Both the position numbers and the translations under genes were made by a program. A DNA stretch of 64,000 bases from Lanius collurio (Eukaryota; Chordata; Aves; Passeriformes; Laniidae), in assembly GCA_020086605.1 (NCBI GenBank), contig JACBWW010000041.1, forward strand, positions 1,435,256-1,499,255, written 5' to 3'. The notes under the pieces were generated by a model, which was not told the DNA's origin, ran no database searches, and saw only the letters and a program-made list of their open reading frames with translations. Shown here piece after piece: positions 13,503-24,643 of this stretch (position 1 is the first letter of the stretch; each line of letters starts with the position of its first letter).

Positions 13503-14284
13503 TCAGCTGAGAAGGGCGATTTTGGTCAGGCCAGAAATTCCTGCTCATTGTTTTGGGGAGTTCTCAAAAACACAGAAAGTTGTGAAACAGGGGGAAAAAA
13601 AAATCAATTAGTGGACAAAGCCTGATAAAAACTTACAACAGGTCAGAGAAAAGCAATAGTACAGAATGCACCTGTAGGACCTCAGTGGACACTCCCTTCT
13701 GGAAGCAAAGCCAATCCCACCTTTCAAATGAAAGTTGTATCTTTTCCACAGCTAAATAATGACTGAAATAGCCAATCATTCTGCAAGAATGGCCATTCAT
13801 TCTAAAAGAGCCACAGGGTGGTGGGAAGAAAACAGAAAATGTGTGCTGAGATTGCAAACCATTCTATTGTTTACATTATCAGTGCAATATCAGGGCACTA
13901 ATATTTTCCCACCTGGAAAATATTTTTCCTCTGTCCAGGCCACTGGTTATGCAATTATTAAATCTCCTACTATGTAAAACAACAAAAATATCTTCAGAAA
14001 ATTCTCAGAACAATTGATAAAAATCTTCAATTGAAATGGCAAATCTATAAAGCTAATCTAAAAAAAAAAAAAACTGAACAAGGTTTATCAATTCAGTGTA
14101 GATAATGTTATTCTAAGAGTCTGGTGATTCTACTTGTGATGTCTTTAAAAAAAAAATCGTAATTCAGCCTTTCTCCAAACATAAGCTTAAAGTAAGCCTA
14201 AAGCATGTGATTTCTGCCCTACTCTGCTGTGGGGAACACCACTGGGTTTTGTTTCACCCGAGGAAGGCAGCAAGAAGCTCCTCA

Positions 14285-14440
14285 AGAAGATGCTCCAGAA
14301 CAGGCTTCCCAGGGCAGGGCTGGAGTTGCTGTCCCTGGAGGGATTTAAAAACTATGTGGATGTGGCACTTGGGGACATGGTTTAGTGGTGGCCTTAGCAG
14401 TGCTGGGGGAACATTCTTAGAGGGTTTCCCCAAACTAAAT
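14285..14440 (+). mobile_element. CR1 LINE fragment, divergent subfamily
   Basis: Plus-oriented copy with GCTGTCCCTGGAGGGATTTA, ATGTGGATGTGGCACTTGGG and GACATGGTTTAGTGGTGG, the alternative CR1 3' sequence that also occurs near 59.8 kb. Confidence 0.8.
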
Positions 14441-17400
14441 TATTCCAAGATCTAAGCTGTGGCTGCACAGTCAGGATTTTCCTGGGAAAGTGTAACAGCA
14501 CTGGCTAATATTCCCTAGTTAGGTCTGTCTCATGTTTCCTACTCAGCAGGTAGTAAAGGAAATAGGAAATCAGACCTCAGGATGGCAGAGAAGACATCTC
14601 TGAGCCTCAAGGAGAAGCTCCCAAAGCAGAAATCCCTTCTTTTAGGATTTTGTCCCCCAACAGGGATGTTGGGGACTGTCCTGCCTTGCAGCAGCCCTGC
14701 AGCTGCAGCATAATCCGGCTGCAGGGGCCGGGGAGGGGGGGCAGAAATTGTGCAAGAAGCTCAATCGGCACTGAAATGAGGAAGGAAATAATGAGTTAAA
14801 TGATTTAATTCTCTGAGCTCACTTTGTTCCTTACAGATAGACCCAGAATCGGTGCTGATTACAGTGCCTTGTTTTGATTAAGGGAGGGAGATCTGAGACA
14901 GAGACATTTCTATCGGTTTCAAAGAGTTCCCACATCTTGTATTTCATTTTCACAGTGGAGTCAGGAAATCAAAGAACATTTATCTTTCATTCTTTATAGC
15001 TAAAAAATTATTTTCAACGATGCTGGTTTAATGCTGGTCAACTCCACTGACCTTATTATACTCCAGTGGAATTACTCCAGATTTACACCAGTGGAAATAG
15101 GTGGACTTTAACTGATGCTAAATGAATTTATGGGCTTTGAGTACTCTGTATGTGCTTGTTCCACTTTTTGGGGAGTTTGATGGGATTTAAGGGTGAGCAA
15201 TTATTTTAGCTGTGTTTCAGCTCTACATATTCCATCAGCCAGGTAATGCAGCCAGAATTTGGAAGTTAATGGGCCAAGTGCAGCCTCAGATGCAGCCTGG
15301 GATGCTGTTGAGACCAGGTCCCCCACCAAACCATCACTCCTGCTGCCAGCACCTGACAAATCCGAGCTCCTCTGTGCTGCTGCAGGAGATTAAAGCAACA
15401 TTTCTTTTGTACTACCCAGTAATCTTTATGTTGGGTGGTAAAGTTAATGTACAGGATTGTCACTCAACCCATTTCACACCAAAGAGCCCAGAGCAGCTCT
15501 GAGCCAGCAGTCTGGAGGTGCGAACATCACCCACCCGTTCCTGGGTCTCAGAGGATGTGTGGAGCTGCTAAATGAATCATTAAAAAGAATTGAGAATTCC
15601 TGAACTGTTGTAACTACTGAGAACACCTCCACCCCCACCAGTCTCCAGCTCTCAGGAGTGGCAGCTCTCCCTCGGCTCGGTGGGAGAAATGTGTCTTAAA
15701 AACTCAGTTATTTAGTGCGTGTGCTCCTCTTCACAGGGAAGGGAGACAGGCTCACAGAGCCCATTAGCTGTTCCACATGCACATCCATTGGGAAGGGGAA
15801 TTAGTTTCTGGCCAGCACAGAGCTGCTGGGTAACACAAAGGACACACTCCTTTAATCTTCGGCGGCAGCAGCATAGCGGTGTCCAGGCTTGTCAGAAGCT
15901 GCAGGAGGAGAGATGCAGGAGGCTGCTGACAGCCTTCTAATTGGGGAGTAGAAAGCAGCTCTAAAGGATGTGTTTGTGCCAACAAGTGTGGCTTGACATC
16001 AAGAGAGATCTGCCGAGGAGCCGAGGGGGGAGCGCGGCAGCGCTGGATGCGCTCCGAGCCCGGCGGGGCTGGGGTCTCTCAGCCGGCAGAGCTGAGCTTG
16101 GCTGTAGTGCTGGAAAGCTCCAGCACGGAACACATTGCTCCAGTGCAATCAGGAGCGGCTGGCCGGGCTGCTCTGCCAAAACTGGCTGCCTGTGTCCTTG
16201 AGCTCCAGAGAAGCATGGAATGGTTTGTGTTGGGAGGGTCATTAAAGACCATCTCGTTCCGCCCCCTGCCAGACCACAGAAGATGAGAGGTGTGACAGCC
16301 ACAAGCACTGGAAACCATTTTGGCCACCGTGGGTTTGTCCACTGGTCCCGATTCTCTCGCTCCATACACCACAACCACCAGTGCTGCCAGTGCTGCCCAC
16401 CGCACTGCTGGGACCTCCTGTGTCAGCCCCTGCTCCTCCAAATCCACTGCAAAGCAGCGCCAGAGCTGGCAGAAAGTTCAGGCTGAAAAGCACAGGTGGC
16501 TGTGTAACACTGCCTTCACTTAAATATTAATAGGGGCTGCTGAATAATTCCACCTTGAGACTTCGACAGGAGGCTGGCTGATAGGGAGTGTGTGATAGGA
16601 GCTGCTGCACCTACCTGTCACTGTGCTGAGGTGACTCTACAGCACAAAGGGGAATTGAAACCACAAATTAATCTGAGAGTGCTCAGCCCCTGTGGTTCTG
16701 GAATTAAATGCCTGCTCTAAATATAAATAAAGGCTGACAGACTCGCTGCCTAAAATATCTGGAAGAGAGCTGTGGCACAGGCAGGGTGAGAGGCACCTGG
16801 CTGCAGGTGCAGGCTCTGGCTGGGGCAGAAAATGCAGGGAAGGCATGTTCCCCAGGCCTCGTTGTTGTTCCTGATCACCAGGAAGAGAAGCTGAAACTTC
16901 TGGGTGGTGGCATCCATCAAAAGGTCCCCAAAGGGGCTGAGAAACCAGAAGGAAGAGCTGCAGGGAAGGGTGAACTCCAAAGTGGATATTTATCTTCTTC
17001 TGGGCTTATTTCCACCTCAGAGTGGCCCAGTGGCATCAGATCCGTACACAAGAGAAGAAAACTCAGCAGTTGGTGGATGGTGGTGTGCAAATGGGGTGGG
17101 ACAGACGGGATGCTCTGCCAGCAAACCCCTCAGCATCCCAGCTCTCCCCCTCTGGCACGTGTCCTGCCAGAGCGGGGACATGGCACTGCTGGCAGCTGTG
17201 GAGGTGCTCCAGAGGTGAGCCAGGGGCTGCAGGGGTGACTGGTGCAGAGAGAAAAGGCCTAAGGATTGCAGCAGGAGGACTTCACAGAGACTGTCTGCTT
17301 TTAAAAATGTGTTGGGATTGATGAATACTCCATCAAACAGGGTTTTGATAGGGTCACTGTAAAGAGATGTAGTTAACAGTGTGGAGAGACCCCAGCTGTG

Positions 17401-18195
17401 CTGGAACCAGTGCTCTTTTCTCCCTGAAATGACACTTCTCCACAGACTTGTGTGAGTGGGGAGGGAGCCAGACAGCTCATACCCATGGCATCCAGAGGCA
17501 GCTAATAATTCCCTCAGTGGTGGAGTGCAGCATGTTCCACTAACATCTGCAGTAACTGGAAATTTACCCATCCAATTTTCTCCTCTCCCCCAGCCACAAA
17601 GGGAGACCACTCCAATTATTTTTCAGACAGAATTAAGGCTGATGTTTACCATTATCTCCCTGGTAACCCTCTCCTCATGACTACATTATGCAACATAATT
17701 GTAAAGCCGCCTCAGCTCACTGGGGTTGTTATTAAATGCACTCTGCTGCTTTTTTTTTTTTTTTTCCCAAGGTCAAGGTTAGTAATTAGGTGGCTGGTAT
17801 GCTTGGGACAGAGCCTTGTTAGGTAGGAAAAAAATTAGAAGGAATTTAAAGGATGCATCAAGTGATGAAATTTCGTCAGCAGAAGGTCAGCCACTGGAGG
17901 AGGGTGAATTAGGGGATGTGAAGTGGTCCAGCACACAGGTCTGTGGATGAAACTTGGACAGACTCACGGCATGAAAGGCGTCAGATGAATTTCCACAGGG
18001 AATGTGGGAAAGCAAGGGCTGATATTGTGAACTGAACTCGAGCTCTGCAGCACCGAGGGGAACGTGGCTCCTCTGCACTGCAGCTTTAATTGGAGCTGGT
18101 GGAACAATAGTGAATCGAGCTGTTTGTTTGTCTTCTGGCTGGTTTTTCTCCAAAGGTCCACAGTGCTTGCACATTCAGTGTCAGCACCTTCTTGT
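14441..18195. other. Gene-free stretch upstream of LMO2
   Basis: It contains one small CR1 remnant (16212-16275), a moderately GC-rich segment near 16000-16200 and a T-run at 17750-17765. No coding exon is supported. Confidence 0.6.
16212..16275 (-). mobile_element. CR1 LINE 3' terminus
   Basis: Minus-oriented remnant: CATGGAATGGTTTGTGTTGG followed by GACCATCTCGTTCCGCCCCC. Confidence 0.75.
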
Positions 18196-18270
18196 GCATG
18201 GCAGGGGGCCTGGAACGAGATGGTCCTTCAAGGTCCCTTCCAAGCCAAACCACTCCATGATTCCATGATT
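18196..18270 (+). mobile_element. CR1 LINE 3' terminus
   Basis: Plus-oriented remnant ending in AAGGTCCCTTCCAAGCCAAA and the repeated ATTCCATGATT terminal motif. Confidence 0.82.
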
Positions 18271-20001
18271 AAACAGCCCCCAGGCCGAGTATTCCTGGGG
18301 ATTTGCCTGTGCAATGGGACAGGGCAGCCACTCAGCAGGAGTTCCTGCTGTTTCCCTGGTCCATGTGAACGAGGTGACACCAGACTTCCTCGTTAGATCC
18401 ACCTCCTTAATACACTTAATTAAGGAATATTTCTTCATTGCATGTTGAACCCTAGGAGGAAGTAAGAGCAGAAATAACAATGTTCCATGGGGGAATGGGA
18501 GGACTGATGGGTTTCTGGAATGATATCAGATATCCTGGTAATTTTTCTGGTTAGAGCCAAGGTTGTTGAATCTACCTGGTGACTCTCCCAGGTGATAACA
18601 TGAAGGAGTGTGTTGACTAGAGCCTGTAATATGGAAAAGCTGCCTTTGTCGGGAAACAGCTTGGAAAGGAGCAAAAGAGGAAGACCTGCAAGTCTACAAG
18701 GGTCTCTGTGTTCACAAATGCATAATTATACACATACTACATAGAAATGTGTAAAAACAATTATAGATATAAATACATAAATATATTAATATATAACTAT
18801 ATAGACATATCTGAGTCTGTGTATATACACAGGAGAGCCTGAGCTACAGTCTCTGGTTGTCCATGACTCCCTCTGAAATTTTCCCTGAGGGAATTGCTTT
18901 CCCAAGTCACCATTTATTTTCTAAACTGCAAGTATTTGTGGGTCCAGCTCAAAGCCCATTTTGGTTCAGATGTGTCTCTCCCTTGACATAAATGAATTGG
19001 GAGGAGATGTTTAATGCCAAAGCCAAAACTCTCCCAGTGCCCTACCGGGGTCATTCCCATGCATCAGCATAGGCAAGAGTATTTACCATGGAAAAAGGAG
19101 GAATTACTTGAAAGGACTGTAGTGTAGAGCAGTAGCCTTATGAAAACCATGACAGAGTAATTGGATCTGGCTTGCGTGCAAGGCAGCAAGAGAAATCAAT
19201 AAAAGAAGAGGGAGGAAATGGGGAGGGGGAACCTTTCACGTTTTTGCAGTGAAATATCCCTTCATCTGACTGCCTGTAACTCACTTTTCATCATTCCTGA
19301 TGTGATCTGCAGTTGAAGATTTCTCTGGGCTATAACCACAGTTGCTGGGCTGGGTGGGGTTTTTTTCTCATCTTTATTTCTTGTGGGAGAAAATAAGGCA
19401 AAACAACTCAAAACTTTGTAACTGCTCAGACCTCTTTATGCACCAGGATCCTTATCTAACGTCTGGACCTCACAGTCCCAGGGCAAACCTCACCCTGAGT
19501 GTGGTTTTTATTGTTCTGGTTTGTTTTCTTCCAGTTCAAAGGAAGGGTTAAGCCCCAAAAAGAGAAGTGTGTCCTTGGTCAGGAGTCTGTAAGTTCTGAG
19601 TCACACTTCACCAAAAGCCTCCAAAGTGTGTTTGAGTCAGTGAATGTGGTCGTCAGCCAGTGACAACTCCTTATCCCCTCTGTCCACCTCTGTCCCCAGG
19701 GAGGTTAGAAAATCTGCTAATTAAGAGAATGACGAGGAGGGTTTGATATGAAAAAACCCAACCCAACAAAATCAAAACAGCTCTTGTGGAGAGCACACAG
19801 ACCAGAACAGAACTTACTGGCTGGAACAAAATTTCCAGATTCATGAAAAGGGAAGAAACACAATTTTTTTTTTTTTTTTGTCTTTGAATTATGTGGTCCC
19901 TTTGTGCCATTAATATGACACAGTGATGATATGAGTAACTATTGATACAGCACTGATTCTCCAGTGGCACAGTCCCATCTGGTCAGCAGCATCTGGTTTC
20001 T

Positions 20002-20072
20002 ACAGAATCATGGAATCACAGAATGGTTTGGCTTGGAAGGGACCTTAGAGATCCTTCAGTTCCAACCTCCAA
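20002..20072 (-). mobile_element. CR1 LINE 3' terminus
   Basis: Minus-oriented remnant: AGAATCATGGAATCACAGAA, GGCTTGGAAGGGACCTTAG and CAGTTCCAACC. Confidence 0.85.
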
Positions 20073-21002
20073 ATTCCTCCTCAAATACTCCATGTTCTTT
20101 AAGAGAGAGACCAAGGTTCTTGTTCTGTGGGGTACAAATTTGTGTTCAAGAAATCCAAATCTACCCAAAATTTCCATTCCTTCAGAGTCTCATCCCAAAG
20201 GCTGGCAGGTCAAGGCTTCAGTCCAGTGTGATGTGGGAAAGAGGAGGGTTCTGGCAAATAGGTGGCTTGGACTGGAGCTGTGCTTCTACCACCAAATGGT
20301 GGCCCAGCAGCAGAAGACAGCCCAAATTACAGAAATCCTCATTCCTTTTTGCCACCTTTCCTGTTAATTGTTCACCTTTAGTCACGGTCCTGACTTTTCT
20401 CTCCCACAGAAAGCATTAACAGAAAATCTAGGCCACTGTCGCCGAGATTTAATTCTTCCATCTATGCAGAGACTTCAATCTTCATAAACTGCATTTTTAG
20501 GCAACCAGCATTACTGGCTATTGAGGGCAGCAAAGTTAATCTCACTGAACACAGACTTCTCTAAATGAGGGTGACCTGAAATAGCTCAATAGTATCCATA
20601 AGCTATAGGGGGGATAAAGCTGGGATGTACCAAAGGAATAAAGGTAGGAACAACCTGAGGCTGAATGGTGATGACGAAAGCATGGCCTTCCAAAACCAGG
20701 CTGAAAATATTCCCTGAGTGCAAGAGAGGATATTTCTTTGGAAATAGGCACATTGAGCTCTTTGTTTAGATTGCACCACTCATAGAAATGATGTGGCTTT
20801 ACATCAAATTCCGGTGGAGAAACATCTAGAAAAGTCCAGCTGACTTATTCATGGCCCATTATTCCAAGCCCTGAATGTTAAATGTAGTCCCTAACAACAG
20901 ATTTGACCTCAGCCATGCTCCAATAATTAGTCTATAGCGTGATGTTTATTAATAAAAGTTAATTGAAACCAAAACTCATCCCTCAGGATTTTCAATCAAT
21001 GA

Positions 21003-21017
21003 ACACACACACACACA
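21003..21017 (+). repeat. (CA)n microsatellite
   Basis: A short CA run of about seven units in the LMO2 upstream region. Confidence 0.9.
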
Positions 21018-23357
21018 AAGCCACAATAAAGAGCACTGGAAAATCCAGCTTTACAGAGAAAGAAACAATGGAAAGAAAAGACCTCACTAAAAATAGTGCT
21101 GGTCTTTTTGTGCCTGGGCAGGAAATGGCAGCACCACCAATTCCAGGGCTGAATAACGCTTTGTCTTTGGGAACGTTATTCAGCAGGAGGCAAAAGTAAA
21201 TCAACAGCCAATTCTGCTGAGGAAAGTAAACATTTGCAGATGGGAAAATTGAGGCAAAGAGGTATTAAGGGACTTGCTCAAGGTGAAGAAAAAGAAGTCC
21301 TTCTTAATTACTGGTCATCTGTTCTGGTGGGACAGAAAGTCCTCAGCTGGAAAGGCCAAATTTCACTGTCCAGAGCAAGAGTTTATTATATGTAAACCCA
21401 TTAAATGAAACTGGAATTGTCCCAAGAAGGTGTATGGCTTTGTTCCTCAGGGGTGTTTGAAGATGCAGCTCTCAGTCAGCATTCTGAGGACCTTCTTGCT
21501 GAGCTTTTTGCTGCAAATCCAGCTTTTTTCCACTTTTCTTTGCTCATGGCTTTGGCTGGCATCCCTCCTTCACAGGACCGAGTGAAAACAAGAAATAATC
21601 TCACAGTTTTAATTACCATTGCTTTAGATGAGGAGACAGATGGTGCTTGCAGGCCCATGCAGTGATCCTAGCACTATCATGAGTTCTGTGCTTAAAGATC
21701 TGACTTCAGCGAGGAAAGTTTGTTCTGGATCTGACTGAAAAAATGAAACACATGCAAATTGTCCTCTTCAGCTTCTACACTGCACATTGCTCCACTGCTT
21801 TTATGCAGAAAAGCTTTCTGCAGGTGAAGGGATTGATCTGGCGAAGCAGAGAATGATCCTGGCCTGTCCATCAGTGCACGGGTTCAACCATGAATATGAG
21901 AAATATCTCATTATGTGCCAGACCTGAGGTGGTCTGAGCAAACCAAGGAGTTGCAAAACCTTAAAAATGGTTTTTCCCAATAATCTCTGACCACTGTGTA
22001 TTGTAAATCCTCATTTTGGTGTTGTTTTTCTAAGGAATTAAGTAATTCCTTATGTGCCAATGTTGATGCTTTTGTCCCTCACCAAAACTTTTGAACTCTT
22101 TTAGATACACAAAGGGACAGAGGTCTTAAATATATTAATTTCCTGTGAATTTTGGGAAAATAAATAGAAGCGGGGCAGCAGGCCAGTGCATCTGCAACGT
22201 GTGCACAACTTCTGAGACCAGAACATTTACTGGCATAATGGAATTGCTCACGTTATTCCATCAGGAGTTTATCAGAATATGAGTACCTCAATCATCAGGG
22301 CAATTTTTGCCTTTTATATTTTAAGATTTTGTATTTAATTAAACCTCGAGACACAGGAGAAACCAAGCTCATAGAAAATGTCTTGGGTTTTTTAAAACAT
22401 GTCTGATGTCCTTCTGCAAGTTTTTGAGCCACCTTTAATTCAATTTCTGATTCTTTTTTTAACCAAGCAAAGTTCCTGGCAGATTTTTTTTTTTTTTTGT
22501 GGAGTCTTGCAATAGTTTAGTTATTCAGTCTTCTGGCAAGATTTACATTTATTTTACTTTGCTGATCACGGGGTAAACACACCAGAAATTAAATGGTCAT
22601 CATATAATTCAGTCCTGTCTGTGAAAACCTAACAAAAGAGCCTTTTCCTTCAGCAGGAATGAGAGTGACTGTCCTGCTGTAATAGCTTAAAATACATTGG
22701 AGATAATGTGTTTAAAGAATAAGAAAGATGTGTTCTAATGACCAGTGATAGCTCTAAAGTATTTCAAGAGCTTGGTTCAAAGCCCCTTGAAAGGAATAAC
22801 AGTCCTTCTGCTGACATTACTAATCTTTGGATCGGGCTCATTAATGTATTGCAGATATTATATCCCCAGCTGCCAAAAAGCTGGAAAAAAAGGAGAATGT
22901 AGTCATAAAAATAGACATCAAATACATTTCTCTTCTGGGAATTAATATAGAAGCGAAATATTGCTACTAGTGCTCTCTGGGGCTTTATTACAGATATTTC
23001 TTTGCTGTTTTTAAAGGAATTAACAGGGCAAGCAGTTCATCTCATCCAGAACTCTGCCTCCAGCAAGGGCCAGTGTCTCATGCCACAGAGACTGGCAAAG
23101 GCTCGGGTTGCTGCAATAGTTTTCACTCTGGCTCTGTAAATCAGTCCTTTCCGGGATGTGCTGTGCTGATGGAGAGGAGGAAGGGTGGGAGGGAAAACAG
23201 ACATATTCAGGCAAGACTTTCCCCATCTTTAGCCTCTCTTGGATTAATTACAGATCGATACTTGGTACTTGCCGGCTTTTATAGCTCATTAACATCACAC
23301 GGTGTCAGGGTGTAAATTTGTTACACAGCTTGCCAAGAACCAGGAGGTGTCTGGAAG

Positions 23358-23534
23358 CCAATGTTCGCTCGGGGCTATAAATGAGACCCAACTGAGCTGA
23401 CCCGTTTGAACTCTGGGTGGACAAATAATGCTTGGGATCTTTACCTGTGGCTCTCCGAGTGCCGTACAAACCCATGTGTGCGTGTGGGCATGTGCGTGTT
23501 CATGTCAGAGAGCGAGAGGGCGAGGAGAGGGATG
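23358..23534 (+). promoter_or_regulatory. Candidate upstream LMO2 promoter and non-coding first exon
   Basis: CCAAT (23358-23362) and TATAAA (23376-23381) are followed about 150 nt later by a strong splice donor, ATG|GTGAGTG, with GT at 23535-23536. A start about 25-30 nt after the TATA box would give a non-coding exon of about 130 nt. Mammalian LMO2 is known to use several alternative promoters with non-coding first exons, so the arrangement is plausible. No transcript evidence is available here, and CCAAT and TATA are unusually close together. Confidence 0.35.
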
Positions 23535-23699
23535 GTGAGTGCCGCTCCTGTGTGCGGCTGAGAAGGCGGCACAATCCGGAACCAGGCGCTTATTCTTTTT
23601 CCAGCCCTTGGGATCATTCTCAGGTCGCCCACCTGCCTGCCCGCAGAGACAGCGTTAGTAAGGAATTAATAACGTGAGAACGCCTCGGCAGCCCCCAGC

Positions 23700-24054
23700 C
23701 CTGGCTCTGGGGAGCCCCGCTCTGTCTCTTTAAGGAACCCAGCGAGTCGTGATGCTGCTGTTTGTATTGCCGAATCCCCAGGAGTGCAGTTAAGAAACGG
23801 GCAGCTGTCTCTTTAAGTGTGATTTCCTTCTATTGTATTTGAATCGTGATCAGGAAAAAGGAAATGAAACCAGAGAGCCGGGGCTGAGCCACGGAGTAAT
23901 AATAATCCCGGGGATGCGGCCGCCGCCGCTCGCAGCGCTGCCGCCCGGGCGCGGAGCGTGTGCGGAGCTGCCCGCGCAGAGCCGCTGAGCGCCGGGCGCG
24001 GAGCCGCGGGATTATTATTACTCCGTGGCTCAGCCCCGGCTCTCTCGCGGCGGG
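23700..24054 (+). promoter_or_regulatory. LMO2 proximal promoter region / CpG island
   Basis: The GC- and CpG-rich sequence immediately upstream of the LMO2 start exon is broken by the gap at 24055. It contains two copies of TGTCTCTTTAAG (23723-23734 and 23806-23817) and GGAA cores (CAGGAAAAAGGAAATG, near 23851-23866) of the kind bound by ETS factors. The mammalian proximal promoter is reported to depend on ETS sites. The TSS position is not determinable. Confidence 0.55.
23872..24045. repeat. 39-bp perfect inverted repeat beside the assembly gap
   Basis: The arm at 23872-23910 is the exact reverse complement of 24007-24045, separated by 96 bp of very GC-rich sequence. Both arms carry the same GGCTGAGCCACGGAGTAATA-type core in opposite orientation. 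It lies 10 bp from a 400-N gap, so it could be a genuine hairpin-forming palindrome that stopped assembly, or a misassembled inverted copy. Confidence 0.85.
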
Positions 24055-24454
24055 NNNNNNNNNNNNNNNNNNNNNNNNNNNNNNNNNNNNNNNNNNNNNN
24101 NNNNNNNNNNNNNNNNNNNNNNNNNNNNNNNNNNNNNNNNNNNNNNNNNNNNNNNNNNNNNNNNNNNNNNNNNNNNNNNNNNNNNNNNNNNNNNNNNNNN
24201 NNNNNNNNNNNNNNNNNNNNNNNNNNNNNNNNNNNNNNNNNNNNNNNNNNNNNNNNNNNNNNNNNNNNNNNNNNNNNNNNNNNNNNNNNNNNNNNNNNNN
24301 NNNNNNNNNNNNNNNNNNNNNNNNNNNNNNNNNNNNNNNNNNNNNNNNNNNNNNNNNNNNNNNNNNNNNNNNNNNNNNNNNNNNNNNNNNNNNNNNNNNN
24401 NNNNNNNNNNNNNNNNNNNNNNNNNNNNNNNNNNNNNNNNNNNNNNNNNNNNNN
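24055..24454. other. Assembly gap (400 N)
   Basis: Exactly 400 N within the LMO2 CpG island; a round number of this kind is often an estimate. It probably hides 5' UTR, splice signals and perhaps a TSS. Confidence 0.95.
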
Positions 24455-24602
24455 CGGTGCTGCAGGAGGAAATCCTGTGAATGTCATCGCGGGGCGGCGG
24501 GGCAGCGCGGCTGGCGACAAGGCTCCGCGAGCAGACAGCCTCTGCGGGGGCGGCGGGGGCAGAGCCCACCACCGGCACGCCACAAAGGAACCGGCCCTGC
24601 CA

Positions 24603-24643
24603 ATGTCATCGGCCATCGAGAGGAAAAGCCTCGATCCTTCCGA
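24603..24643 (+). CDS. LMO2: LMO2 coding exon 1 (start codon exon)
   Basis: This exon encodes residues 1-13 and two bases of codon 14, then the strong donor GTAAGTG at 24644. The ATG is followed by TCATCG in a moderate initiation context. A possible acceptor AG at 24464-24465 lies just after the assembly gap, which would make the exon about 178 nt including 5' UTR. The pyrimidine tract of that acceptor would fall inside the gap, so it cannot be judged. Confidence 0.95.

Larger units (their letters stand above)
18271..23340. other. Gene-free stretch upstream of LMO2
   Basis: Contains a CR1 remnant at 20002, an AT-rich low-complexity tract at about 18721-18825, and T-runs near 19865 and 22484. 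No coding exon is supported. The last kilobase may belong to LMO2 regulatory sequence. Confidence 0.6.

Noticed and set aside
15961..16523. Cluster of open frames of 70-137 codons on both strands
   Set aside because: Local GC richness explains them. The frames overlap a CR1 remnant and no acceptor/donor pair gives a recognisable exon.
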